Source of the DNA: Flavobacterium poyangense
GTDB lineage: Bacteria > Bacteroidota > Bacteroidia > Flavobacteriales > Flavobacteriaceae
Direction: 5' to 3'
DNA length: 64,000 bases
Assembly (NCBI RefSeq): GCF_011751075.1
Contig: NZ_JAALLN010000007.1
Span: 202,366-266,365 of the forward strand
Shown: positions 51,193 through 60,105 of the stretch, piece after piece
Numbering within the stretch: position 1 is the stretch's first letter
How the letters are laid out: every line of letters begins with the position of its first letter
Translations under genes and position numbers: made by a program
Notes under the pieces: model-generated
What the model was told of the DNA's origin: nothing
What the model saw: the letters and a program-made list of their open reading frames with translations, nothing else
Databases searched by the model: none

Positions 51193-51552
51193 TTAAATTG
51201 TTTTTGAAAGCGGATGTTGCAAATAAAGGATGACTAAATTCAGAAAAAGGAAAGGTAATTCTATAAGTACACCTTTTAAATCTTTGTCTAAAAGATGAAA
51301 ACAGATAATCATTAAGATACCGGCAGCCATTAAAAAATTGCCCCAAACAAAAGTTTTGGGAAACAGTATAAGTAGAGCACTGATGATAGTAACGGTTCCA
51401 TTAATCATTACAGCCGTTTTGCTAAAGTTCCATTTGCCAAACATTTGAAGCATTTCTGTTTTCGCCGTTAGCATTGCATAACCTTGTTTGAGCCCCATAA
51501 AAAAGGCACAAAGTATTAAAATCGTGTTTAAAATTTTGATTGCTACTGTCAT
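51193..51552 (-). CDS. DoxX-like small membrane protein
   Basis: A 119-residue protein with four hydrophobic helices (about 4-22, 46-63, 68-86 and 93-112). The early LILCAFFMGLKQGYAMLTAK, followed by a FGKWNFSK loop, matches DoxX/DoxD-like proteins, whose function is poorly defined. It is convergent with the copper module and not obviously linked to it. Confidence 0.75.
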   Translation of the reverse strand: MTVAIKILNTILILCAFFMGLKQGYAMLTAKTEMLQMFGKWNFSKTAVMINGTVTIISALLILFPKTFVWGNFLMAAGILMIICFHLLDKDLKGVLIELPFLFLNLVILYLQHPLSKTI

Positions 51553-51812
51553 AATTTTTAGTTTGGTTATTAGTTAATAGTAGTCTGTACAACAATAATT
51601 TAGATAAAACCTCCGATCACTTATTCATAGAACAATTTAGTGATTTTTTTACTTGTTATCGATGATTTATTCTAACACTTATAGTTATTGAACTTCATTT
51701 TTTTAAGATAACAGAGTTAGAGTCAATTTTACAAACCCTGTCAGAGCATGGTCTCCAAAATGCACTATTGAAACAGCCTGGAAACTACAAAACTTTGATA
51801 GATTACACTGTT

Positions 51813-54194
51813 TTAATTCCTATTAGCATCATTAGCCTGTCTGATTCCTTTTGGATCGCTTAAATTAAAACGATAGACAAAACTCAGACGATATCTTGCT
51901 GCATTAGGAATACTATTATCATTGACAGCATAATTAGTACCAGTTGTAACGCTTTTATTCTGACGTAGGTTAAAAGCATTTGTAACATCAAAAACAATAG
52001 TAGCTTTATCTTTAAGCAGCAGTTTGCTAAATCCGAGATCAATTGATTGTAAGGCTTTGTTGGTAGTTTGCGCATTGCGCATTGCACTGCGAAAGTTGTA
52101 GCGGCCCTGAAAACTAAATTTAGAAGGCAGTTTGATCTGAGTATTTAAGCGGGCTGTAAAGTTTTGACTACTGTAATCCAGGTTTTCCTGCCTGTAAGTT
52201 CCTTTCTGCTTAAAACTATAAAAATTGATTTCTGCATTTAGCTGAAGCCATTTTAAAGGATTGTACAATGTTGATAATTCAACCCCGCTTCGTATTTCAT
52301 AATCAATATTTATGGGTGTTGTTAAGAAGATATCAGCTTGTCGATAAGTAAAATCCTGAATATACCCTTTTTCATATTGATAATATAGCGAAGGGTTCAA
52401 AGTAAATGTTTTCCAAGCTTTAAGAAACGCCATTTCAAATACATCTGTATAAGAAGGATTCAAATCCGGATTTCCGATGTATTGTGCATTTAAATCTGTA
52501 ACCTCATTAAACGGATACAGGGCATATAAAGAAGGACGTCTAATACGTTTACTGTAATTAAGCTGCAAAGTCGAAGTTTCAAACTTGTAACTTAGATTGA
52601 TAGAGGGAAACAGTTTATTGTAGTTTTTCTGATCATTATAGGTGTTTTCTGCATCTGTAATCTTTATAGAAGTTAGTTCGGTTCTCAACCCCAGCATATA
52701 ACTAAATCTATTGATTTTGTCACTAAATTGGGTGTAGGCACCGGTTATGGTTTCATTGTATTTTAAATCATTATCAATATTTTGATAAACAACCCAATTA
52801 TTATCCTGTTCTTCTTCGGCTAAATAAGCACTGGAAACAGTTCGAATTTCAGTTTTTATTCCAAATTCTAAAACTGAGCTACTGTCGATAGGCTGGACAA
52901 AATCACTCTGAGCCAGAAAATCTTTACTGTTTCCTTTCGATCTTGTTCTTATTCCGGGATAAACTAAGAGATCGGGAAGCAAACGCTGTGTAGAAAGATT
53001 CCATTTTTTGTCGCTGTTCCACCAGTCATATTGCACATCGATCGTCCACTTTTTTGCTTTTTGTTTGAATGTTCGCGTATAATTAAATTCAAACTGACTG
53101 TAATCCCGTTTTTCTAATGATTTTCCGTTTCTTGTTAAAAGACTGTCCGGTATAGTGTTGCCAGGATTACTTCTATAGTTGTATGTTAAATCTGTTTTAT
53201 CGTTGTCATGTGTGGCATTCTTTAAAAAAGCGGCAGTAATGGTTTGATGGTCGTTTATAAAATAATCAGCGCCGACATAAAGCAATTTACCATCGTCATG
53301 ACGATCTTCTTTCTGTACACGATTCATATAATTTGGCGTAGTTGTAGTATTAGTTACTTGATTGGTAGTATACAAACCTTCATAATCACTCGAACGTATG
53401 CTGAAATTAGAAAAGATATTGATTTTGTCTGATTTATAATTAATACTTGGGTTTAGACGACTATCATTTGGAGAACCTCCAACTAAGCGCATCTGACCGC
53501 TGAAACCACTTTTTTTGTTCTTTTTCAATACAATATTAATGATCCCCGCAGAACCTGCAGCATCATATCTTGACGAAGGATTGGTTACAACCTCAATTCG
53601 TTGAATCTGATCGGCTGCGATCTGATCCAATGCATTGTTCTGTGTAAGCCCGGATTGCCTACCATTAATTAATACCAAAACATTGCTGTTGCCTCGAAGA
53701 CTTATTGCCCCGGTGGGACTAACTGCAACAGATGGAACGCCATTCAGGACATCGTGCGCAGATCCATTTTGTGACAATACATCTTTACCAACTTCAAAAA
53801 CTTTTTTGTCCATTTTTAAACTAATGTTCGCTTTTTGTCCATTGATTTCCACAGCATTCAATTGTACAGTACTTGCGGTTAAACCAATTGTACCCAATTC
53901 TAGTTTGGGTTTTGTAGCTATAATTTCTAGTGATCGGTTATAATTTTGGTATCCGATGTAACTAAAAGAGACCGTTATTGGCCCCGAGAGAAGCCCTTCC
54001 AGATTAAATACACCACGATCATCAGTTACACCGGTCATCACTGTTTTTGAGGTATTGTCCAATACAGCTACCGTAACATATGGTAATGCTTCTTTTGTAA
54101 TATGATCCTGAACTTTTCCGGAAATAACGATTTGTTGCCCCATGCCAAGAAGCGGAATAAATAAAATTGTAATACAGGTTATTAGATGTTTCAT
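51813..54194 (-). CDS. TonB-dependent receptor-like outer-membrane beta-barrel protein
   Basis: A 793-residue protein with signal peptide (to about MGQQ), a CarboxypepD_reg domain (GKVQDHITKEALPYVTVAVLD, DDRGVFNLEGL), a plug (VLSQNGSAHDVLNGVPSVAV, ISLRGNSNVLVLINGRQSG, IQRIEVVTNPSSRYDAAGSAGIINIVLKK) and an OMP_b-brl_3-type barrel. It belongs to the FecA-like family lacking clear substrate clues. It is divergent from the LytS/LytTR two-component pair (98-bp gap to the nearer ATG), so regulation by that pair is plausible. Confidence 0.9.
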   Translation of the reverse strand: MKHLITCITILFIPLLGMGQQIVISGKVQDHITKEALPYVTVAVLDNTSKTVMTGVTDDRGVFNLEGLLSGPITVSFSYIGYQNYNRSLEIIATKPKLELGTIGLTASTVQLNAVEINGQKANISLKMDKKVFEVGKDVLSQNGSAHDVLNGVPSVAVSPTGAISLRGNSNVLVLINGRQSGLTQNNALDQIAADQIQRIEVVTNPSSRYDAAGSAGIINIVLKKNKKSGFSGQMRLVGGSPNDSRLNPSINYKSDKINIFSNFSIRSSDYEGLYTTNQVTNTTTTPNYMNRVQKEDRHDDGKLLYVGADYFINDHQTITAAFLKNATHDNDKTDLTYNYRSNPGNTIPDSLLTRNGKSLEKRDYSQFEFNYTRTFKQKAKKWTIDVQYDWWNSDKKWNLSTQRLLPDLLVYPGIRTRSKGNSKDFLAQSDFVQPIDSSSVLEFGIKTEIRTVSSAYLAEEEQDNNWVVYQNIDNDLKYNETITGAYTQFSDKINRFSYMLGLRTELTSIKITDAENTYNDQKNYNKLFPSINLSYKFETSTLQLNYSKRIRRPSLYALYPFNEVTDLNAQYIGNPDLNPSYTDVFEMAFLKAWKTFTLNPSLYYQYEKGYIQDFTYRQADIFLTTPINIDYEIRSGVELSTLYNPLKWLQLNAEINFYSFKQKGTYRQENLDYSSQNFTARLNTQIKLPSKFSFQGRYNFRSAMRNAQTTNKALQSIDLGFSKLLLKDKATIVFDVTNAFNLRQNKSVTTGTNYAVNDNSIPNAARYRLSFVYRFNLSDPKGIRQANDANRN

Positions 54195-54331
54195 GTTAAT
54201 TGATTAGTCATGTTTGATTTATAATACAAGATTAGCTGATAATAGTAAATAGAGTCACTGAAAACATGCCAACGGCTCTATGACCTTTTCAAATGCATTT
54301 GCCAATTAGAAATTTATTCTACCTTTATCTT

Positions 54332-55975
54332 ATGTATAAATCTGCTTTTTTTACCTTTCTGTTTCTTATATTATTTAGCTCTTGCGATCAGTATAAAGAG
54401 TATGCAAGTACCGATGTAGTTTATAATGTTGATTATGAACATGAGCCGCATGATTTAGGGAAGACGGAAAGCTCCATTTTTAAGTTCAATGCAGTAATTG
54501 AAATACAGAAACTTGAAAATAATTCAGATGTACTGGGACTTCAGATTAACGCTTTTGGCGCTTTTGATGTTTATTGGGATGGCGTTTTAGTAGGAAGCAA
54601 CGGCCAATTAGCAAAATTAGATCGTGCAGAAATTCCGGGAACAGAAACTACCTATTACCAAATTCCGCAGAAATTATCTACTTTGGGAAAACATGTTGTT
54701 ACCATAGTAGGAACGCAATCTCACTTTCGCGATGCGGAGCGCGAAATTCATGTTAAACTCAATAATTATCTTCAGCTTCAAAAAACCCCGCTTATTACGT
54801 TGTCGTTTATGAATCTCATGGCTGGTGCTTTTCTGATTGCGGCAGTTTATTATTTCTTTTTGTATATCAATAGTACCCGAAAAGAACTACCTGTTTTACT
54901 GTTCGGAATAATCTGTCTGCTTTTTTTCTGCTTGCTGATTATCGAATATGTAAAGTTTTATGTTGATATTCCGTATAACCGGTTTTATGCGCGATTAGAA
55001 ATCATTGGTTGGCTGACCTTTGCGATTTCGATGTTGATACCTTGGTATTTTATGCTGCAGTTTGAATTCAGAAGAAAAAAAATGCTTTTATTCCTTTTGT
55101 TACTTACTCTTAGTACGATTTATGTTCTGTATTACGGTCATTATGATACTTCTGCAGCTTATTTTACAATTGCTGCCCGTCTTTTTTCTATCATTATTGC
55201 CATAGACGCTACGTTTCGAAAAATAAAAGGCGGACTTATCGTTGCTGCCGGATTACTGGCAGGCGTAGCGGTTAACTATTTTATGTATTACGATACCGGG
55301 TTATTTATTGCTTTTACCATCATAGTACTCTGCATGTTATACTTACATACGATAAAAGCAAAAGCGTTGGAAAAAGCTCATAATGCTTCTTTGTTGCTTT
55401 CTTCAAGATTACAATTAGAACTCATAAAGAAAAACATACAGCCGCATTTTCTTAGAAATACCTTAACCTCATTAATTGACTGGATCGAAGAATCTCCCAA
55501 AGAAGGCGTTGTTTTTATTCGCGCTCTTGCAGAAGAATTTGATATAATGAATGATATTGCCGAAGATACACTGATCCCAATCAGACAAGAAATTGATCTC
55601 TGTCGCAGACATTTGGAAGTAATGTCTTTTCGCAAAGAAATTTGTTACGAATGGCAAGAAGAAGGAATTGATGAAAATGAAACGATTCCACCGGCAATTT
55701 TTCATACAATTATAGAAAACGGAATAACACACAGTCTACCTCCAAAACAAAGTTGTATTGTTTTTTATCTAAAATTCGCCCGAGAAAAACAATACAGAGA
55801 GTATACCTTACTCACACTCGCTCAAAACCGACAGATTAAAAAAGACCGACGCACAGGAACAGGTTTTAAATATATCCAAGCAAGATTAACTGAAAGTTAT
55901 GGCTCCAATTGGTCTTTCGATTCACATGCTGTAGAAAAAGGGTGGGAGACAACAATTAAAATTTTTGATAAATGA
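54332..55975 (+). CDS. LytS-type sensor histidine kinase with lipoprotein-like N-terminus
   Basis: A 547-residue kinase from the ATG at 54332. That start puts a signal with lipobox-like FSSC (Cys18) at the N-terminus; another ATG at 54293 would add 13 residues. Residues 20-160 are a beta-rich extracellular domain, then come seven or so hydrophobic helices (about 165-345). The kinase core carries ELIKKNIQPHFLRNTLTSL with phosphoacceptor His372 in QPHFL and an ATPase domain (IFHTIIENGITHSL; GTGFKYIQARL). It overlaps the response regulator by 4 bp. Confidence 0.88.
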   Translation: MYKSAFFTFLFLILFSSCDQYKEYASTDVVYNVDYEHEPHDLGKTESSIFKFNAVIEIQKLENNSDVLGLQINAFGAFDVYWDGVLVGSNGQLAKLDRAEIPGTETTYYQIPQKLSTLGKHVVTIVGTQSHFRDAEREIHVKLNNYLQLQKTPLITLSFMNLMAGAFLIAAVYYFFLYINSTRKELPVLLFGIICLLFFCLLIIEYVKFYVDIPYNRFYARLEIIGWLTFAISMLIPWYFMLQFEFRRKKMLLFLLLLTLSTIYVLYYGHYDTSAAYFTIAARLFSIIIAIDATFRKIKGGLIVAAGLLAGVAVNYFMYYDTGLFIAFTIIVLCMLYLHTIKAKALEKAHNASLLLSSRLQLELIKKNIQPHFLRNTLTSLIDWIEESPKEGVVFIRALAEEFDIMNDIAEDTLIPIRQEIDLCRRHLEVMSFRKEICYEWQEEGIDENETIPPAIFHTIIENGITHSLPPKQSCIVFYLKFAREKQYREYTLLTLAQNRQIKKDRRTGTGFKYIQARLTESYGSNWSFDSHAVEKGWETTIKIFDK

Positions 55976-56667
55976 AAATCTTGATAATTGAAGATGAAGC
56001 GCGTATCGCGAAAAGGATTGAAAGAATGACACGTGATTTCTTTGATAAAGACATTCAAATTTTCGTTTGTGATGCACTTGAAAATGGACTTTCGACTATT
56101 GAAGAAAATTCAATTGATCTCTTGTTGCTAGACCTGAACTTAAACGGGGAAAACGGTTTTGAGATCCTGCAAACCTTTGTTGCCGGTTCATTTCAGACGA
56201 TTATCATTTCAGCTTATACAGACAAAGCCATTACAGCCTTTAATTATGGAGTGCTGGATTTTGTACCTAAACCTTTTGATCAGAAAAGACTCGAGCAAGC
56301 TTTCGAGCGTTACACTGCAACAGGAAAACAATCGGGTAGTGAGGTGCGTTTTTTAGCAGTAAGAAAAGCAAAGACATTTAAACTTATACCAATTAATGAA
56401 ATTTTGTATATAAAAGGAGCAGGGATCTATACTGAACTGCATTTATCCAATGACAAAATAGAACTGCACGATAAATCACTAGAGGCATTAGAAAAATTGC
56501 TTCCCGAAACATTCGAAAGAATACATAAGTCTTATATTCTAAGCTGGCAACAGGCAGAGAAAATTGTTGTAGAAGCAGGAGGGAAGTACAGTATGCAGTT
56601 AAAAAGCGGAGCATTATTACCCATTGGCCGCGCCAGATATAAGGAAATTAAGCAGAAACTAATATGA
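55972..56667 (+). CDS. LytTR-family response regulator
   Basis: A 231-residue regulator. The receiver domain has IIEDEARIAKR (acidic Asp/Glu at 8-9), phosphoacceptor Asp54 in LLLLDLNLNGENG, Ser/Thr in IIISAYTD and Lys in VPKPF. The C-terminal LytTR DNA-binding domain runs from about residue 128 (LIPINEILYIKGAGIYTELHL to FERIHKSYILSW). It is coupled to the kinase by an ATGA overlap. Likely targets include the divergent outer-membrane receptor, by position only. Confidence 0.93.
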   Translation: MKILIIEDEARIAKRIERMTRDFFDKDIQIFVCDALENGLSTIEENSIDLLLLDLNLNGENGFEILQTFVAGSFQTIIISAYTDKAITAFNYGVLDFVPKPFDQKRLEQAFERYTATGKQSGSEVRFLAVRKAKTFKLIPINEILYIKGAGIYTELHLSNDKIELHDKSLEALEKLLPETFERIHKSYILSWQQAEKIVVEAGGKYSMQLKSGALLPIGRARYKEIKQKLI

Positions 56668-56736
56668 TTTATCACATGGATTTATTTTTTTTCAAAAAAA
56701 ACACTCTTAAAGTATACTAATTAGATAGAATTAATA

Positions 56737-56744
56737 TATATTTG
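56737..56744 (+). promoter_or_regulatory. Promoter -7 element of the riboswitch transcript
   Basis: TATATTTG matches TAnnTTTG and lies 6 bp before the first base of the riboswitch P1 stem, exactly where a transcription start would be expected. Confidence 0.6.
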
Positions 56745-56749
56745 CATAA

Positions 56750-56844
56750 CTTATCCAGAAAGACGGAGGGAATAGGCCCTATGATGTCTTAGCAACCTGT
56801 TCTAAATAAGGTGCTACATCCTTCCTCGCAAGAGGACAGATAAG
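56750..56844 (+). ncRNA. SAM-I (S-box) riboswitch
   Basis: P1 is formed by CTTATC (56750-56755) and GATAAG (56839-56844). Between them lie the conserved S-box parts: GACGGAGGGA, GGCCCTATGA, GCAACC and AAGGTGCTACATCC, followed by the short P4 hairpin CCTC/GAGG. The order and spacing match the SAM-I class, which binds S-adenosylmethionine and lowers expression of sulfur and methionine genes. No strong terminator follows, so control is probably at translation or by a weak terminator. Downstream genes are a 30-codon ORF, a thioredoxin-fold protein and a class V aminotransferase. Confidence 0.93.
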
Positions 56845-56906
56845 AAAGATTTCTTCTGAATTTCTGAATAAGCTGTATCCTATTAATTATCCTTTTTATA
56901 ACTAAG

Positions 56907-56999
56907 ATGAGAAAGCTATATTTTTTACACACTTATTACAATCTATTTGATCTTTTACCTATAGAAAACAATTTAGTTTTCCGAATGCAGGGACTCTAG
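56907..56999 (+). CDS. Short ORF (30 residues) directly below the SAM riboswitch
   Basis: ATG at 56907 to TAG at 56997-56999, beginning MRKLYFLHTYYNLFDLLPI. It starts 62 nt after the riboswitch and is rich in aromatic and aliphatic residues. It might be a leader peptide, a decayed gene start, or chance. No homolog is known to me. Confidence 0.3.
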   Translation: MRKLYFLHTYYNLFDLLPIENNLVFRMQGL

Positions 57000-57098
57000 A
57001 TTTTTCTCCCAAACCAATTTACTGTTTTTCCGGTAGTAGTAACAAATCGTTACAAAACCGGTACAAAAATCCTTATACTTAATTTTAAATCAACAACA

Positions 57099-58094
57099 AT
57101 GAAAAAAATTCTATTAGTACTTACCCTGTGCTTAGGCGTTACAGGAATTCAGGCACAACAAGACACAAATGTACAATTAAAAGGAACCGTTGTAGATACT
57201 GTCGCTCAATACGTATACCTACAAAAGTTTCACAACAAAATGTTTACTACCATTGATTCCGTAAAGGTTGTTGATGGCAACTTTAGCTTCAAAACAAAAG
57301 TAAAACTGCCCGAACTATATGGTCTTAGCGTAAATACCAATGACAGTCCGTTGTATATTTTCCTTGAAAAAAGTCCTGTTTCTGTCAAATTGAGTCCGTT
57401 ACAGTATTACAATAAGTCTGTTGTTGAAGGTTCTGCTTCTCAGGATTTGTTCAATAGTTATAGAAAGACAGACGATATAGAGATTAGTAAGTTTATAAAA
57501 GAGCATCCAACTTCACTTGTTTCAGCTTATGTACTGTATAGAAACTGGTCTTACAGACTAACTCCGGAACAAATTACACAGAATATTGCTTTATTAGATA
57601 AAAGTCTGCACAACAGCACTTACGTGAAAGAACTACAGGAACTTGTAAAAGTCCTTAATGGACTCTCAGTTGGAAAAATAGCTCCTGATTTTACAGCTAC
57701 AGATCAAGATGGAAAATCGATTCGTCTTTCGGAAAACCTAAAAGGCTATACTTTGATTGACTTTTGGGCCTCCTGGTGTCCGCCTTGCAGAAAAGAAAAC
57801 CCAAATATTGTGGCGGCGTACAAGCAATATCATGATAAAGGCTTTAACGTTTTTGGAGTTTCTTTAGACAAAAAGAAAGAAAGTTGGGTTAAAGGAATTA
57901 AGGACGACCAATTAAATTGGTTACATGTTTCTGACTTGCTTTTCTGGAACAGCAAAATTGCTAAATTATACGGTGTAAGAGCAATTCCCGGCAATTATTT
58001 AGTAGATTCTAAAGGAGTAATCGTGGCTAAAAATCTTCACGGTGAGGAACTTCAGACCACATTAAAATCACTTTTAGATAAAAAAGCAAATTAG
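57099..58094 (+). CDS. TlpA-like thiol-disulfide oxidoreductase with N-terminal DUF4369-like domain
   Basis: A 331-residue secreted protein with signal peptide (to about IQAQ), a beta-rich DUF4369-like domain (LKGTVVDTVAQYVYLQKF, to about residue 110) and a redoxin domain with IDFWASWCPPCRKE (Cys227, Cys230) and cis-Pro in RAIPGNY. These proteins usually reduce or oxidise thiols in the periplasm. It is the first full-length gene below the SAM riboswitch, suggesting a tie to sulfur metabolism, although 254 nt separate them. Confidence 0.9.
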   Translation: MKKILLVLTLCLGVTGIQAQQDTNVQLKGTVVDTVAQYVYLQKFHNKMFTTIDSVKVVDGNFSFKTKVKLPELYGLSVNTNDSPLYIFLEKSPVSVKLSPLQYYNKSVVEGSASQDLFNSYRKTDDIEISKFIKEHPTSLVSAYVLYRNWSYRLTPEQITQNIALLDKSLHNSTYVKELQELVKVLNGLSVGKIAPDFTATDQDGKSIRLSENLKGYTLIDFWASWCPPCRKENPNIVAAYKQYHDKGFNVFGVSLDKKKESWVKGIKDDQLNWLHVSDLLFWNSKIAKLYGVRAIPGNYLVDSKGVIVAKNLHGEELQTTLKSLLDKKAN

Positions 58095-58119
58095 ACATAT
58101 AGCATGAAAGCCTAACAAT

Positions 58120-58415
58120 TAATTTAAGTTGTGAGATGTGAAATGTGAGTTGTGAAATGTGAAATGTGAGTTGTGAAATGTAAAATATAAGATGTGAATT
58201 GTGAGATGTGAAATTAATACGTTTTGTTTTGCGGCTTTATTTTACAAGACAAACATAGAAGGTCATATACTTTATAGGAATTGTAGTAGCATAGTAATAC
58301 ATAGCAGCTACATGTTCGATTCTTTAGTAAGATATTGAATCAATGAAATAGAAATCAGTATCGCTTTTCACATATCACATTTTACATTTCACAACTCACA
58401 ACCAGCATCTAGAAT
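58120..58415. repeat. Intergenic element with inverted arrays of TGTGAAATG-like repeats (copy B)
   Basis: The left arm (58129-58213) is an array of GTTGTGAG, ATGTGAAATG and TTGTGAAATG units. The right arm (58367-58402) holds the complement (CACATATCAC, ATTTTACATTTCAC, AACTCACAAC). The outermost GTTGTGAG is repeated in inverted orientation. The interior of about 150 bp is unique and differs from copy A at 6140-6490, although the organisation is the same. It fills most of the 363-bp gap between two co-directional genes. Confidence 0.72.
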
Positions 58416-58457
58416 TACTTACAAACCAAAAATATATTTATACTAAAAGACAAGAAG

Positions 58458-59942
58458 ATGAATGTTATTGAAAATCAAATAGAACAAAGTCAGTTAGAAC
58501 GTTATTTTTCGAAATTTAGAGAAAATACAATTGGTGTAAACCATAGTTTTGAATCTCTTTACGGAAAACAAAAGTTATTATACGCTGATTGGGTAGCCAG
58601 TGGAAGATTATACGCTCCAATAGAGGAGGTTATGACCCGCAAAATGGGCCCTATGATTGCCAATACACATTCGTTTTCGAGTCAGACAGGAAAAACATCT
58701 ACCTACGCCTATCAAGAAGCAAGGGATATCATTAAAAAACATGTCAACGCAAGTGCCTCCGATTGTTTAGTAACGGCCGGAAGCGGCATGACGGGAGTTT
58801 TATCTAAGTTGCAGCGTATTATTGGCCTGCGTAAAACAGACCAAGTTAATTTTGATGTGGATCGCCCGGTAGTTTTTATTACCCATATGGAACATCATTC
58901 TAATCAGGTCTCCTGGTACGAAACCACCGCAGAAGTGGTGGTTTTAGAACCTGACGAAAATAACCTTGTTGATCCGAAAAAATTATCCGAAGCACTTAAA
59001 AAGCATGCAGACAGAACCTTAAAAATAGGCTCATTTTCAGCCTGTTCTAATGTTACGGGAATCATAACACCATACCACGAATTGTCAAAAATCATGCACG
59101 AACATGGCGGGTATTGTTTTGTAGATTTTGCAGCTTCGGCTCCATACGTGCAAATTGACATGCATCCCGAAAATCCGCTAGAGTGTTTGGACGCCATTTT
59201 CTTTTCTCCCCACAAATTTTTAGGCGGTCCCGGAACCTGTGGTGTATTGGTTTTTAATGAAAAATTATACCGATCAGCAATTCCTGACAATCCCGGAGGC
59301 GGAAATGTAAAATTCACCAATCCTTGGGGTAAATACTCCTACAGCAATGATATTGAAGTAAGAGAAGATGGTGGTACTCCGGCTTTTTTACAAGTAATCA
59401 GAGCCGCTTTGGCCTTGAAATTAAAAGAGCAGATGGGAGTTGAAAATATAAAAAGAAGAGATAAAGAGTTACTTGATATTTGCTATTCTGAACTTTGGGA
59501 AATCAGCGGTTTGCTACTTTTAGGAGATCTTAAAACCGATCGAATAGGTTGTGTTTCGTTTGTAATAGAAGACATTCACTATAATCTAATTGTAAGACTT
59601 TTAAATGATCGTTTTGGAATACAAGTTCGTGGCGGATGGTCTTGTGCCAGTACTTATGCACACTATTTATTCAATATTAATGAAAAGTATTCCGAAAAAA
59701 TCACCAGTGATCTTTTAGATAGAAATCAGGTCAATAAACCGGGATGGGTTCGCATTTCATTACATCCAACCATGACCAACGATGAACTTTTATTTATTTG
59801 TAAGGCCATAAAAAAAATTGCTTTGAAGCATAAGGAATGGCGAAAAGATTATCGTTACAATCCTGTTTCTAATGAGTTTGAAAGTTTGTTAAAGGAGGAG
59901 AATATCAAGGAGGGAGTAAAAGGGTTGTTTGTATTGGATTAA
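58458..59942 (+). CDS. Class V PLP-dependent aminotransferase (cysteine-desulfurase-like)
   Basis: A 494-residue fold-type I PLP enzyme of the NifS/SufS class. The PLP lysine is Lys253 in FFSPHKFLGGPGTCG, preceded by the conserved HMEHHSN (substrate His) and VDFAASAPYV (PLP Asp). A C-terminal VRGGWSCASTYAHYL stretch matches the active-site Cys position of cysteine desulfurases. It is longer than typical SufS (about 400). It follows the thioredoxin-fold gene and repeat element B in the SAM-riboswitch locus. Sulfur mobilisation is a plausible role; isopenicillin-epimerase-like or other class V activities are alternatives. Confidence 0.85.
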   Translation: MNVIENQIEQSQLERYFSKFRENTIGVNHSFESLYGKQKLLYADWVASGRLYAPIEEVMTRKMGPMIANTHSFSSQTGKTSTYAYQEARDIIKKHVNASASDCLVTAGSGMTGVLSKLQRIIGLRKTDQVNFDVDRPVVFITHMEHHSNQVSWYETTAEVVVLEPDENNLVDPKKLSEALKKHADRTLKIGSFSACSNVTGIITPYHELSKIMHEHGGYCFVDFAASAPYVQIDMHPENPLECLDAIFFSPHKFLGGPGTCGVLVFNEKLYRSAIPDNPGGGNVKFTNPWGKYSYSNDIEVREDGGTPAFLQVIRAALALKLKEQMGVENIKRRDKELLDICYSELWEISGLLLLGDLKTDRIGCVSFVIEDIHYNLIVRLLNDRFGIQVRGGWSCASTYAHYLFNINEKYSEKITSDLLDRNQVNKPGWVRISLHPTMTNDELLFICKAIKKIALKHKEWRKDYRYNPVSNEFESLLKEENIKEGVKGLFVLD

Positions 59943-60070
59943 ATTGTTACTGTACTCTAAAAAAAGTAAAAATCTGGTCTGTTAACTTAAACCTCTATTT
60001 TACAACATTATTAACTTGGCTAACCCCTAACTTTTGTATCTAATCTATGATTAAAAAAAGATATCCAAAA

Positions 60071-60100
60071 AATCCCATTTCATTAGAAATGGGATTTTTA
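60071..60100. terminator. Bidirectional intrinsic terminator
   Basis: Perfect 11-bp stem AATCCCATTTC (60071-60081) and GAAATGGGATT (60086-60096), flanked by an A-run on the left and a T-run on the right. It sits between the aminotransferase (plus) and AraC (minus) genes. Confidence 0.9.
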
Positions 60101-60105
60101 GTTTA

